From the NCBI GenBank assembly GCA_016778745.1, contig JADHOZ010000004.1, forward strand, positions 1-36,396: 36,396 nt of DNA, given 5' to 3'. Below the pieces are notes generated by a model that saw nothing but the letters and a program-made list of their open reading frames with translations, had not been told where the DNA came from and did not search any database. Source of the DNA: Rickettsiales bacterium. Lineage in GTDB: Bacteria > Pseudomonadota > Alphaproteobacteria > Rickettsiales > UBA1997. The translations under genes were made by a program, and so were the position numbers. Shown piece by piece: positions 8,423 to 15,777 of this stretch (position 1 is its first letter; every line of letters begins with the position of its first letter).

Positions 8423-9127
8423 TTAAAGTAATCTCACAGAGATGATGCGTGTTACTTTGTCTGGGTCGTTGAGGTGAGGGGCGTGGCCGCAGTTGGGGAA
8501 TTGTTCTAGGGTAAAGTCTTTGATTCTTGCTTGGAAATATTGGGTTTGGTTGGGGTGGACTATCATGTCACCGCTTCCTTGGCAGAAGATTGTTGTGGGG
8601 AAGTCGGTAAAATCTACGTTGAAGCAGGTGAAATTTTTTAGTTCTTCTAGCCAGAATTTTAGGTTTTCTTGGTTTTTATCATTTATGTCTAGGGTTTTGG
8701 TGATTTCTTTGGCGTGTTTGTCATTCATGGCCGTTAGGATGGAAAATTGTTTTAGGGTTTTGGTGGGGGAGGTGGAGAAACTTTGATAGAATTCTTCGTA
8801 GGTTTTTTTTGACATTGCGGTGCTGATTTTTTTGTCTTTTACCATTTGGAAGGGTGGCGCGATTAGGATTAGGGTTTTTGGAGTGATTATTTTCTTTTCG
8901 ATTAGTCGGATCGCTAGTTGGCCCCCCAAACTCCAGCCGATTACCATTTTTGGATTTAGGTTTTGGAATTTTATTTCTTTGAAGAAGTCTTGCGTGTTGT
9001 TGAATTTGGTGTAGTCGAAGTGGATGATTGGGTTTTGGGCAAAAAAAGAGGGGTCAAAATTTTGATTTCTAAAAATTACTTTTAGAGAATCAAATTTTTG
9101 ACCCCATCCCGATAGAGTTAGTATCAT
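8423..9127 (-). CDS. Alpha/beta hydrolase, BioH-like carboxylesterase
   Basis: 234 residues, slightly shorter than E. coli BioH (256). A complete catalytic triad is visible: Ser66 in the nucleophile elbow GWSLGG, Asp187 in GSGDMIVHP, and His215 in NCGHAPHLNDP. The start MILTLSGWGQ matches the oxyanion-hole HGWG region. BioH hydrolyses pimeloyl-ACP methyl ester in biotin synthesis, the cofactor PccA needs; other bio genes are not seen, so a general esterase role cannot be excluded. The ATG follows the rpmE stop directly (TAG-ATG, no spacing). The first part of the gene holds a long imperfect palindrome at 9050-9105. Confidence 0.8.
   Translation of the reverse strand: MILTLSGWGQKFDSLKVIFRNQNFDPSFFAQNPIIHFDYTKFNNTQDFFKEIKFQNLNPKMVIGWSLGGQLAIRLIEKKIITPKTLILIAPPFQMVKDKKISTAMSKKTYEEFYQSFSTSPTKTLKQFSILTAMNDKHAKEITKTLDINDKNQENLKFWLEELKNFTCFNVDFTDFPTTIFCQGSGDMIVHPNQTQYFQARIKDFTLEQFPNCGHAPHLNDPDKVTRIISVRLL
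9050..9105. repeat. Long inverted repeat inside the bioH-like coding sequence
   Basis: The arms 9050-9074 (beginning GGGGTCAAAA) and 9080-9105 (ending TTTTGACCCC) are reverse complements apart from one mismatch and one extra base, around a 5-nt loop (9075-9079). In the mRNA this would be a hairpin of about 25 bp covering codons 8-26, near the 5' end of the gene. The frame stays open and the conserved GWGQ motif lies in one arm. Confidence 0.9.
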
Positions 9128-9397
9128 CTAGTTTGCTTTCTTTGCGGCAAATTTAAAATCACCAAATTTATTTTTAAATTTAGTAAGTCTTTCGTCGTTA
9201 GCATTAACGAAGTTTTGTGCTTTTTCTTGCCATGCTGGGTGGTTTTTTGGATCTACGTCCAAAGTTAAAGTATCACCTTCTTTACCCCAGGTGGTAAGGA
9301 TTTCTATTTTTGAACCATCTGTCAATACAACATTAACTTTATGTTGTTGTGGGTCTACTCCAGAGATAGCACTTTTAGTAGTAGCTGGTTGTGACAT
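9128..9397 (-). CDS. rpmE: 50S ribosomal protein bL31
   Basis: 89 residues. The core matches bL31: VVLTDGSKIEILTTWGKEGDTLTLDVDPKNHPAW, given here only as a family match (key pieces TTWGKEGD and KNHPAW), then LTKFKNKFGDFK. No Cys residues are present, so it is the zinc-free form. The frame is open upstream to an ATG at 9433, but a strong promoter at 9434-9462 would start transcription near 9427, inside that extension. The Met at 9397 (MSQPATTKSA) is therefore chosen. The bioH-like gene follows with no spacing. Confidence 0.9.
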   Translation of the reverse strand: MSQPATTKSAISGVDPQQHKVNVVLTDGSKIEILTTWGKEGDTLTLDVDPKNHPAWQEKAQNFVNANDERLTKFKNKFGDFKFAAKKAN

Positions 9398-9433
9398 TTC
9401 GATAAATAATATTATTAATAAATTGGGGCGCAA

Positions 9434-9462
9434 ACTATAATTGTTTCTTTCTATTTAGTCAA
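9434..9462 (-). promoter_or_regulatory. Sigma-70-type promoter for rpmE
   Basis: Minus strand: -35 TTGACT (9457-9462), 17-bp spacer, -10 TATAGT (9434-9439). That is 5/6 matches in each box with the ideal spacing, 37 bp before the rpmE ATG at 9397. Confidence 0.75.
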
Positions 9463-9508
9463 TATCTTTGTGATGTGGTAAATTTTTTAAGTTTTTTGCA
9501 TAAAGGTC

Positions 9509-9536
9509 TTGACACAAATGTAAAAAATTCAAGAAT
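9509..9536 (+). promoter_or_regulatory. Possible promoter for the M23 peptidase-bactofilin pair
   Basis: A perfect -35 TTGACA (9509-9514) is followed after 16 bp by AAGAAT (9531-9536, 4/6 match). It is 44 bp before the ATG at 9580. A 16-bp A/T palindrome (9549-9564) lies between it and the start codon. The -10 box is weak, so this is tentative. Confidence 0.35.
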
Positions 9537-9579
9537 CTGACCCAGCATATTTTTTATAAAAAATTTTCAGTTTGTACCA

Positions 9580-10794
9580 ATGTACTCCTTTGCGAAGCAA
9601 GTAAAATTAATATCCTACCCTTTCTTATTGTTGCGAAAGGCTACTGCATTTGTGGTGTTGGGTGTTTACGATTTTTTGAAAAAAGAAAGAAAGTTATTAT
9701 TGGTTACTTCTAGCGGTATAAAAACTTTTAATCTGGGATTTTTTATCCAGCTTACTGCTTCGATCTTTGTTATTTTTGTTGGCTTGTGGTTTGTAAAGTC
9801 TTTTAATTACGGTATCTACATGGCAAAAAAAGATAGTGAGATGAATAAGCTAAAAGCTGCAAACAAGTATTTTGACGGAGAAGTTAGGGGGGTTAATACT
9901 AAGTTACAGAAAATTAGTGAATATTTATTATCCATAACTGATGAAGACAAAGGTACAGTGATTCCAGATCATAATTTTAATGCGCCTGAAAACTTTACAG
10001 AAGATGATTTGAGTAAATTAGATCAAGGCATTTTTAATGAAATCAAAACGGCCACCAGTCAAATATCTAGGATTCAACATATTGCTTCGCAGAGAATAGA
10101 AAAAATAGAATCTGCTATTAGGCAGGCTGGTTTAGGGCGCAGGATAGCTGGTGAAATAGAAGGTGCTAAATTTGATTTTGAATCAGAATTGGTTGATAAA
10201 GTTAGTGCTAAAGTTAGTGCTAAAGTTAGTGCTAAAGGGGGTCCGTTATTGGATGAAGAAATTGCCGAAGATGATTTGATCTCCAATGGTAATTTAGAGG
10301 ATCATTTGAGCGATGTTAAGTTTAGTGGTGATTTTGATTACTTAATGACTTTGGAAAAGTTGGTTGAGATTATTCCTTTTGCTAAGCCTATGAAAAATTA
10401 TTATATATCAAGTGGTTTTGGAACTAGAGTTGATCCAATAACGAATAGAAAGGCTAGGCATAGAGGTTTAGATTTTGTTGGACCAAGTAAAGAAGAAGTC
10501 TATAGTCCGTCCGAAGGGAAGGTAATTCTGGCTGGTAGATTTAATGATTATGGCAAGGCCGTAGTGATTGATCATGGTTATGGGATTACAACTCGTTACG
10601 GTCATTTGTCTGCAGTTAATGTTAAGAAAGGAGATATAGTCAAAAGAGGTCAGCTGATTGCTTTGCAAGGTAATACAGGTCGAAGCACTGGTTCTCACTT
10701 GCATTATGAAGTTAGATATAAGAAATCTCCGCTAAATCCTTACAATTTTATACAGGCCGGAGAGTTGTTGTATAAAAAAGATAATAAGAGTTAA
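9580..10794 (+). CDS. Membrane-anchored M23 (LytM) peptidoglycan endopeptidase
   Basis: 404 residues: a cytoplasmic N-terminus, one membrane segment at about 52-72, a periplasmic charged/coiled-coil region (about 80-245), then a C-terminal LytM domain. The zinc and catalytic residues are intact: His294 and Asp298 in RHRGLDF, and His373/His375 in SHLHYEVRY. It probably cleaves cell-wall cross-links. The linker contains three tandem copies of the 12-bp unit encoding VSAK (10201-10236). The bactofilin gene starts 3 nt after the stop. Pairing of an M23 peptidase with a bactofilin is well known (e.g. Csd1/CcmA in Helicobacter) and implies a role in local cell-wall shaping. Confidence 0.9.
   Translation: MYSFAKQVKLISYPFLLLRKATAFVVLGVYDFLKKERKLLLVTSSGIKTFNLGFFIQLTASIFVIFVGLWFVKSFNYGIYMAKKDSEMNKLKAANKYFDGEVRGVNTKLQKISEYLLSITDEDKGTVIPDHNFNAPENFTEDDLSKLDQGIFNEIKTATSQISRIQHIASQRIEKIESAIRQAGLGRRIAGEIEGAKFDFESELVDKVSAKVSAKVSAKGGPLLDEEIAEDDLISNGNLEDHLSDVKFSGDFDYLMTLEKLVEIIPFAKPMKNYYISSGFGTRVDPITNRKARHRGLDFVGPSKEEVYSPSEGKVILAGRFNDYGKAVVIDHGYGITTRYGHLSAVNVKKGDIVKRGQLIALQGNTGRSTGSHLHYEVRYKKSPLNPYNFIQAGELLYKKDNKS
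10201..10236 (+). repeat. Three tandem 12-bp units within the M23 peptidase gene
   Basis: GTTAGTGCTAAA is repeated exactly three times in frame, giving VSAK x3 in the periplasmic linker. It lies in the low-complexity segment before the LytM domain, so copy number could vary without loss of frame. Confidence 0.95.
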
Positions 10795-10796
10795 AT

Positions 10797-11192
10797 ATGT
10801 CTATATCTAAAGTTATTTCATCATCTACAAAGTCTAACAAAGGTCTTTTAAGTAGCAAACCTCAAACTCCTAAGTCGACGCCTACAATTATATCTCGTGA
10901 TGTTGTGATGGAAGGTGATATTAAAAGCACAGGATTGATTGAAATTGAAGGTAAGTTTAATGGCACTATCAATGGTAATTTTATTGTTATTAGAGAATCT
11001 GGCTTTGTTGACGGTACAATATCAGCAGAATCGCTTGTAGTAAAAGGCGAGGTGACGGGTAATATTAATGCAAAATCGATCAATATTGCTAATAAAGCCA
11101 AGATAAACGGAAATATCGACTACGGCACCTTGTCGGTTGAAGATGGTGCGTGTATTGACGGGAATTTTAAAAGAATTTCTAAAGAATCTTAG
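10797..11192 (+). CDS. Bactofilin (polymerising cytoskeletal protein)
   Basis: 131 residues. A disordered Ser/Lys/Thr-rich tail of about 35 residues is followed by the bactofilin beta-helix core: TIISRDVVMEGDIKSTGLIEIEG, here pieces VMEGDI and IEIEGKFNGTI, then VIRESGFVDGTI, LVVKGEVTGNI, INIANKAKINGNI and LSVEDGACIDGNF. The repeating hydrophobic/Gly periodicity is characteristic. Bactofilins self-assemble without nucleotide into filaments or patches at the membrane and recruit wall hydrolases, which fits the M23 peptidase gene directly upstream. The gene converges with gltX across 38 bp. Confidence 0.93.
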   Translation: MSISKVISSSTKSNKGLLSSKPQTPKSTPTIISRDVVMEGDIKSTGLIEIEGKFNGTINGNFIVIRESGFVDGTISAESLVVKGEVTGNINAKSINIANKAKINGNIDYGTLSVEDGACIDGNFKRISKES

Positions 11193-11230
11193 GCTTTGTT
11201 AAGTTGCTAACAATAATTTGTGAATAGAGT

Positions 11231-12562
11231 CTAGCTGCCTAGTCTTTTTATTATTAGATCTCTTTCTAATAAATTAATTAGATATCTTAACTCTGGTCCG
11301 TGATTTTGTCCGGTAAGGGCTACTCTGATGGGCATGAATAATTGTTTTCCTTTGCGATTACTTATTTTTTTAATTTCTCCTATCCAATTTTCCCAGCAAT
11401 TTTCGTCTTTAGTGTCTTGAGGTAGGAAGTGCGAGATCTCTTTTAAGAAATCTTTATCTTCAGGATTTGTTGCGAAGACGGTTTCTTGTGTGCAGATTTG
11501 TAGCCAGTCAAATATTTCCTTAAAAAAGGTGATATTTGGAGATATGCATTGCCATAATTTTTTGGCATATTGCTCTTCAATATTTGGCAACCTATTTTTT
11601 ATTTCTTCAAAATGTGTGGAGATTAGTAGTTTTTGGTTGAGATTATTTAATTCTTGGATTTCGTAATTTGTTGATGATTTTGAGAAAATATTAAAGTCAA
11701 ACTCTTTGGCAAGTGAGTCAATATTTTTATGTATCTCAATTGGTTTTGACGTGCCAATTTGACTCAGCAAGTTGATGATTGACATTGGTTCAAACCCTTC
11801 TTGTCTGAGAGTTTTAATGTCGTATCCACCTTCTCTTTTTGATATTTTTCCTTCTCTTGCTTTGATCAGTCCCAAGTGAGCAAAGTTAGGTGCTTTTACG
11901 CCTAAACTTTCAAATATTTGAATTTGAATTGCTGTATTGGTGATGTGATCTTCACCTCGGATGATGTCGGTTATCTTGAAATCTATATCGTCAATTACTG
12001 AGCAAAATGTGTAAGTTGGAATATTGTTTTCTCTAATGACTACGGGGTCAGAAAAATGTCTTCCTGGGTAGGTGATTTTGCCTTTGATTTTGTCTTCCCA
12101 AGAGGTTTCCTCATCTTTTAGTTTGAAACGAAAATAAGATTTTATACCTTTTTGTCTTAGATTATCTTTTTGTTCATTGGTTAGATTAAGTGCGCTTCTA
12201 TCATAAATTGGGCGCATACCGGCTGCTGTTTGGGATTTTCTTTGTAGCTTTAGTTCTTCTGGAGTTTCAAAACATTCATATAAATGGCCTGATTTTATTA
12301 GCTGGTTTTTTGCTTCTTCATATCGTTTTAAAAAGTCAGATTGTTTGGTCATTTGATCATAATGGATGCCAAGCCATTTTAAATCTTCGAGGATCATGTT
12401 TTTATATTCATCTTTTACTCTTGATGCATCAGTGTCGTCAAATCTAAGTAAGAATTTGCCATTGGTATTTTTGGCGTATAGGTAATTGATAATTGCAGCT
12501 CTTATATTGCCAACGTGCAAAAAGCCAGTAGGGGAAGGGGCAAATCTACAGATTTTTGTCAT
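11231..12562 (-). CDS. gltX: Glutamyl-tRNA synthetase (second, Rickettsiales-type paralogue)
   Basis: 443 residues, class I synthetase. The HIGH-equivalent LHVG is at residues 15-18 within FAPSPTGFLHVGN, IIRGEDHITNT is present, and the KMSKS loop is KISKR (239-243). It resembles the second GltX copy found in Rickettsia and relatives. In genomes with two copies one often charges tRNA-Gln with glutamate for GatCAB; which role this copy has cannot be told here. The ATG follows the stop of the adjacent RDD gene with no spacing. It is the last gene of the eight-gene run starting at 19428. Confidence 0.93.
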   Translation of the reverse strand: MTKICRFAPSPTGFLHVGNIRAAIINYLYAKNTNGKFLLRFDDTDASRVKDEYKNMILEDLKWLGIHYDQMTKQSDFLKRYEEAKNQLIKSGHLYECFETPEELKLQRKSQTAAGMRPIYDRSALNLTNEQKDNLRQKGIKSYFRFKLKDEETSWEDKIKGKITYPGRHFSDPVVIRENNIPTYTFCSVIDDIDFKITDIIRGEDHITNTAIQIQIFESLGVKAPNFAHLGLIKAREGKISKREGGYDIKTLRQEGFEPMSIINLLSQIGTSKPIEIHKNIDSLAKEFDFNIFSKSSTNYEIQELNNLNQKLLISTHFEEIKNRLPNIEEQYAKKLWQCISPNITFFKEIFDWLQICTQETVFATNPEDKDFLKEISHFLPQDTKDENCWENWIGEIKKISNRKGKQLFMPIRVALTGQNHGPELRYLINLLERDLIIKRLGS

Positions 12563-13120
12563 TTAATGATGAAACTTTACTACTCTTGTGTCACAAATGC
12601 GGTCGTGCAAAGATATTTTTTCTCGTGAGTAGAGTGCTGTTAAAAAACTAATAATTCCAATTGGCAACATTAAGAAAGAAATAAAGGTTAGTGATGATCT
12701 TAATAATGCCTGACCTATATTTAAGCCTGATCCATCGTGATTTACAACAATTATTTTAAAAATTGACTTTCCGGGTGTGCATCGTTGGGTAGATATTTTG
12801 AAAAAAGATGAATATAGGGTGAAGGTTAAGAATAACATTGCCATATACTGTAAATTGTCTTGGGAAAAATAAATTTCTTTTAGTTTTAACAATTTCCAGC
12901 CATCCACTTCTAGATAAAACGAATATAATCTCGATAAGAGATTATCTATTTCTATGAGATTAAAATATGATAAGGTGAGGATAATTAAGAAGGTTATAAT
13001 TTTGCAGATAAATAGGTCGATAAATAATGCTAATATTCTGGGGATAAGTCCGCTATGTCCCTCGCATTTTATGGGAATGTGTTTTGTTACTATCGATAAG
13101 ACTCCAAGAATATTCATCAT
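12563..13120 (-). CDS. RDD family membrane protein (copy 1 of 3)
   Basis: 185 residues. Family features: an N-terminal segment with Arg before the first membrane helix and Asp within it (GLIPRILALFIDLF), about four membrane segments, a TPGKSIFKI motif between helices, and the C-terminal signature ISLHDRICDTRVV. RDD proteins are poorly characterised; some have been linked to Na+/H+ exchange or osmolyte tolerance. It is longer than copy 2 because of an extra loop after the first helix. The start is 12 nt after the stop of copy 2; gltX follows directly. Confidence 0.82.
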   Translation of the reverse strand: MMNILGVLSIVTKHIPIKCEGHSGLIPRILALFIDLFICKIITFLIILTLSYFNLIEIDNLLSRLYSFYLEVDGWKLLKLKEIYFSQDNLQYMAMLFLTFTLYSSFFKISTQRCTPGKSIFKIIVVNHDGSGLNIGQALLRSSLTFISFLMLPIGIISFLTALYSREKISLHDRICDTRVVKFHH

Positions 13121-13132
13121 AGTGTTGATAAT

Positions 13133-13570
13133 TTAGTTTACTTTGTAAAATACTCTAGTTTTACATATAAAATCATGTAAAGAGATTTTTTCTTTGGTGA
13201 ATAATACTGATAAAAATCCAATTCCTAATGTCATCGAAGTAACCGCGGACATTAATGAGCGACTAAGGGATCTTTTATGTGATAATTGTGATGCGTCTAT
13301 ATTTCCTACATAAATTCCTAGCGCTTTTTTTCCAATTGTGGCTTGGGAATTGCTGGCGATAAAATAGGTTAGATAAGGAATAGTGATGATTACGCTTATA
13401 ATGTTTAGCGTGTTTTCGTTTTCTTTAAGAATGGTTGTTAGCGACGAAGTGGAGCTAAAATCAATTAATAAATAACTCAAGATGAATAATGGTGGCAATA
13501 AAACGATTACATCAATGATTCCTGCTAATAGTCTAATAAAAAATCCGGCATATTTTTTATTGTGTGACAT
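13133..13570 (-). CDS. RDD family membrane protein (copy 2 of 3)
   Basis: 145 residues, the minimal RDD layout. AGFFIRLLAGIIDVIVLLPP carries the N-terminal Arg and Asp, then come TIGKKALGIYV between helices and ISLHDFICKTRVF near the C-terminus. Of the three copies it is the closest to a standard RDD domain. It lies 6 nt downstream of copy 3 and 12 nt upstream of copy 1, so it is surely co-transcribed with them. Function unknown. Confidence 0.82.
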   Translation of the reverse strand: MSHNKKYAGFFIRLLAGIIDVIVLLPPLFILSYLLIDFSSTSSLTTILKENENTLNIISVIITIPYLTYFIASNSQATIGKKALGIYVGNIDASQLSHKRSLSRSLMSAVTSMTLGIGFLSVLFTKEKISLHDFICKTRVFYKVN

Positions 13571-13576
13571 GTGCGG

Positions 13577-14125
13577 TTATTTATTTACTTGATTGAAAAC
13601 TCTTGTGGTACAAACAAAGTCATGGACGGTCAGTTTCTCTTTGCCAAACATTACGCTAAAGATATTTAGAATTGTTGGTGTAATCAGAATTATTCCTAAC
13701 TTTGCTGCTTCTAGTCCCATAAGAGCTAGTTCTTGATTTTTTAATAGAGAGATTCCCATAAAAAATAACAATATTACCAAATATTTCAGTAATATTCTGG
13801 CGAATGCTACAAATCTTGATATTGCTACACCATTTTCTTTATGACCAATGAAGGTGCGCAGGGTTTTCTTTCCGGGAGTTGTTTGCCAAGGCGATGAAAT
13901 AAATAGTATTTCGGCCATTATTGTGAACAAGACGGGAATGATAAATATACATAATAAGAATATTATGTCAAAGAACGTCATGTTCTGGGAATTGTTAATG
14001 TTTGGATAAAATAAACTGTGAGATATTTTTAGGATTGCGTAAAATAGAAAAGAAAAAAAGATGCCATCTATTATGAAGGCTAAGATTCTGCGCCAGAAGG
14101 ATGCATATGTATTTGTCATTGGCAA
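13577..14125 (-). CDS. RDD family membrane protein (copy 3 of 3)
   Basis: 182 residues. YASFWRRILAFIIDGIFFSF (Arg pair, then Asp in the first helix), TTPGKKTLRTFIG, and the C-terminal LTVHDFVCTTRVFNQVNK identify the family. About four membrane segments. Its start overlaps the end of nadE by 10 nt, which argues for translational coupling. It is the first of three tandem RDD genes. The copies share the terminal HDxxCxTRV signature but are well diverged elsewhere, so the triplication is not recent. Confidence 0.82.
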   Translation of the reverse strand: MPMTNTYASFWRRILAFIIDGIFFSFLFYAILKISHSLFYPNINNSQNMTFFDIIFLLCIFIIPVLFTIMAEILFISSPWQTTPGKKTLRTFIGHKENGVAISRFVAFARILLKYLVILLFFMGISLLKNQELALMGLEAAKLGIILITPTILNIFSVMFGKEKLTVHDFVCTTRVFNQVNK

Positions 14126-15777
14126 TGTCTATTCGTAATTGGATATCTTCTTTCAACTCCAAAGGCCATTTTTGATATTTTAGGACCGATGGGCGCTTGA
14201 TTTCTTTTATATTCTGAATGGTAGAAAAGTTTTGCAACTTTTTTTACCTCATTTTCATTAAAGCCGAGTGCGATTATGTCATTTATAGATTTTTGTTCTT
14301 CGATGATTAATTTTAGGATTTGATCTAATATTTCATATTCGGGCAATGAGTCGGAATCTTTTTGATTTAGTGATAGTTCAGCGCTTGGTTCTTTGGTAAT
14401 GATATTATTGGGAATTAGATTTTTATTCTTAAGTAATGCAATTGATGGAATGTTATTATTTCGCCATTTTGCTAAATGAAAAATTTCGGTTTTGTAGATA
14501 TCTTTTATTGGGTTAAATGCGCCACACATATCACCGTAAATTGTAGCATAGCCAACTGCTAATTCTGACTTATTTCCAGTGGAAAGTAGAAGTGCTCCGG
14601 TTGTATTTGAAAGTGACATTAAAATATTACCACGAATTCTTGATTGTAGATTTTGTTTCGCTATTTCATTGATTGCGGGTAGAGTCCGTAGCATTTGTTG
14701 GAAGAGATCTTCAATATCTATTATTTCTAAATGTAGCTTTAGGTTTTTTGCACAGGCTTTTGCGTCATCGATTGATGACTGGGCGTTAAATTGTGTAGGT
14801 AGGGCGTATATTGTGACATTTTTAGGGCTTAAAGCATCAACTGCTATTGTTGCGGCAATAGCGGAATCAATGCCGCCAGACATTCCAAGGATTACTTTTT
14901 TAAAGCCATTTTTTTGGATGTAGTCTCTTAAGCCCAAGATACAAGCTGAATATGTTTTTTCATCATTATCTAAAATATCTTCTTCTTTTTCGTTGGAGGT
15001 AATGTTTATTTTTTGCCCTTTTTTTGTGATTTCGATTATTTTTTGATCCTCTTTAAATGATTTTAGAGTTAATATCTCTTTGCCTTTTGCATTCAGAGCG
15101 AAAGATGATCCATCAAAAACTAATTCATCTTGTCCGCCGATTGCATTACAATATAATAGTGGTTTATTAGTATTTTTGACAAAATTTTTGGCGGTTTTTA
15201 ACCTTTCTTCTTGTTTATTTTGGTGAAAAGGCGAGGCGTTTATTGAGACTGAAAAATCAAATATTTGTTGACTTGCAAGTGTGGCGTTGAAGTTATTCCA
15301 CATATCTTCGCACACCAGGATGTTTAAGGTAAATCCTTTTAAGGTCGGGTAAGAGAGATATTTTGATTCGCTAAAATATCTTTTTTCATCAAATACTTCG
15401 CTATTTGGGAGTGTTTTTTTATTGGCAATGTTTCGAATCTCGCCATTTTCAATTAGAATTGCAGAGTTGTAGAGTTTTTTTTGGTTTTTACTGTTAACAG
15501 ATATTGTTGGAGCGCCAAGCAAGATTGCGCAATTTTTTCCTACAGTTTGTTGGCAAATTTTAAGAATGTTTTCTTTGATCTCTTCTAAGAAATATTCTTT
15601 CAGAAGCAGATCTTTGCAGTCGTAACCGCAAATTGCCATCTCTGGAAAAATAACTAAATCACAAATTTGAACACTATGTTCAAATTTGTGATATTTGGAA
15701 ATTATTTTTTGAAAATTACCTTCAATATCACCAACAATTGAGTTAATTTGACAAATTGCTACTGTTAATTTTTTCAT
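14116..15777 (-). CDS. nadE: Glutamine-dependent NAD+ synthetase
   Basis: 553 residues, two domains. The N-terminal nitrilase-type glutaminase has the Glu46-Lys120-Cys155 triad (FPEMAICGY, KKTLPN, LVCEDMW). The C-terminal synthetase has the PP-loop SGGIDS at residues 299-304. It converts deamido-NAD to NAD+ with ATP and glutamine. The start overlaps the dusB stop by one base (TAATG) and the 3' end overlaps the first RDD gene by 10 nt. Codons 29-40 are encoded by a perfect 16-bp inverted repeat with a 3-nt loop (15658-15692), yet the protein aligns normally there. Confidence 0.95.
   Translation of the reverse strand: MKKLTVAICQINSIVGDIEGNFQKIISKYHKFEHSVQICDLVIFPEMAICGYDCKDLLLKEYFLEEIKENILKICQQTVGKNCAILLGAPTISVNSKNQKKLYNSAILIENGEIRNIANKKTLPNSEVFDEKRYFSESKYLSYPTLKGFTLNILVCEDMWNNFNATLASQQIFDFSVSINASPFHQNKQEERLKTAKNFVKNTNKPLLYCNAIGGQDELVFDGSSFALNAKGKEILTLKSFKEDQKIIEITKKGQKINITSNEKEEDILDNDEKTYSACILGLRDYIQKNGFKKVILGMSGGIDSAIAATIAVDALSPKNVTIYALPTQFNAQSSIDDAKACAKNLKLHLEIIDIEDLFQQMLRTLPAINEIAKQNLQSRIRGNILMSLSNTTGALLLSTGNKSELAVGYATIYGDMCGAFNPIKDIYKTEIFHLAKWRNNNIPSIALLKNKNLIPNNIITKEPSAELSLNQKDSDSLPEYEILDQILKLIIEEQKSINDIIALGFNENEVKKVAKLFYHSEYKRNQAPIGPKISKMAFGVERRYPITNRHCQ
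15658..15692. repeat. Perfect 16-bp inverted repeat inside nadE
   Basis: Arms 15658-15673 (ATCACAAATTTGAACA) and 15677-15692 are exact reverse complements around the 3-nt loop CTA. The hairpin would form about 85 nt into the nadE coding sequence. The palindrome encodes the peptide stretch HKFEHSVQICD. Confidence 0.95.

Noticed and set aside
9398-9433. Upstream ATG for rpmE at 9433
   Set aside because: The predicted transcription start lies downstream of it, and the extra residues are not found in bL31.
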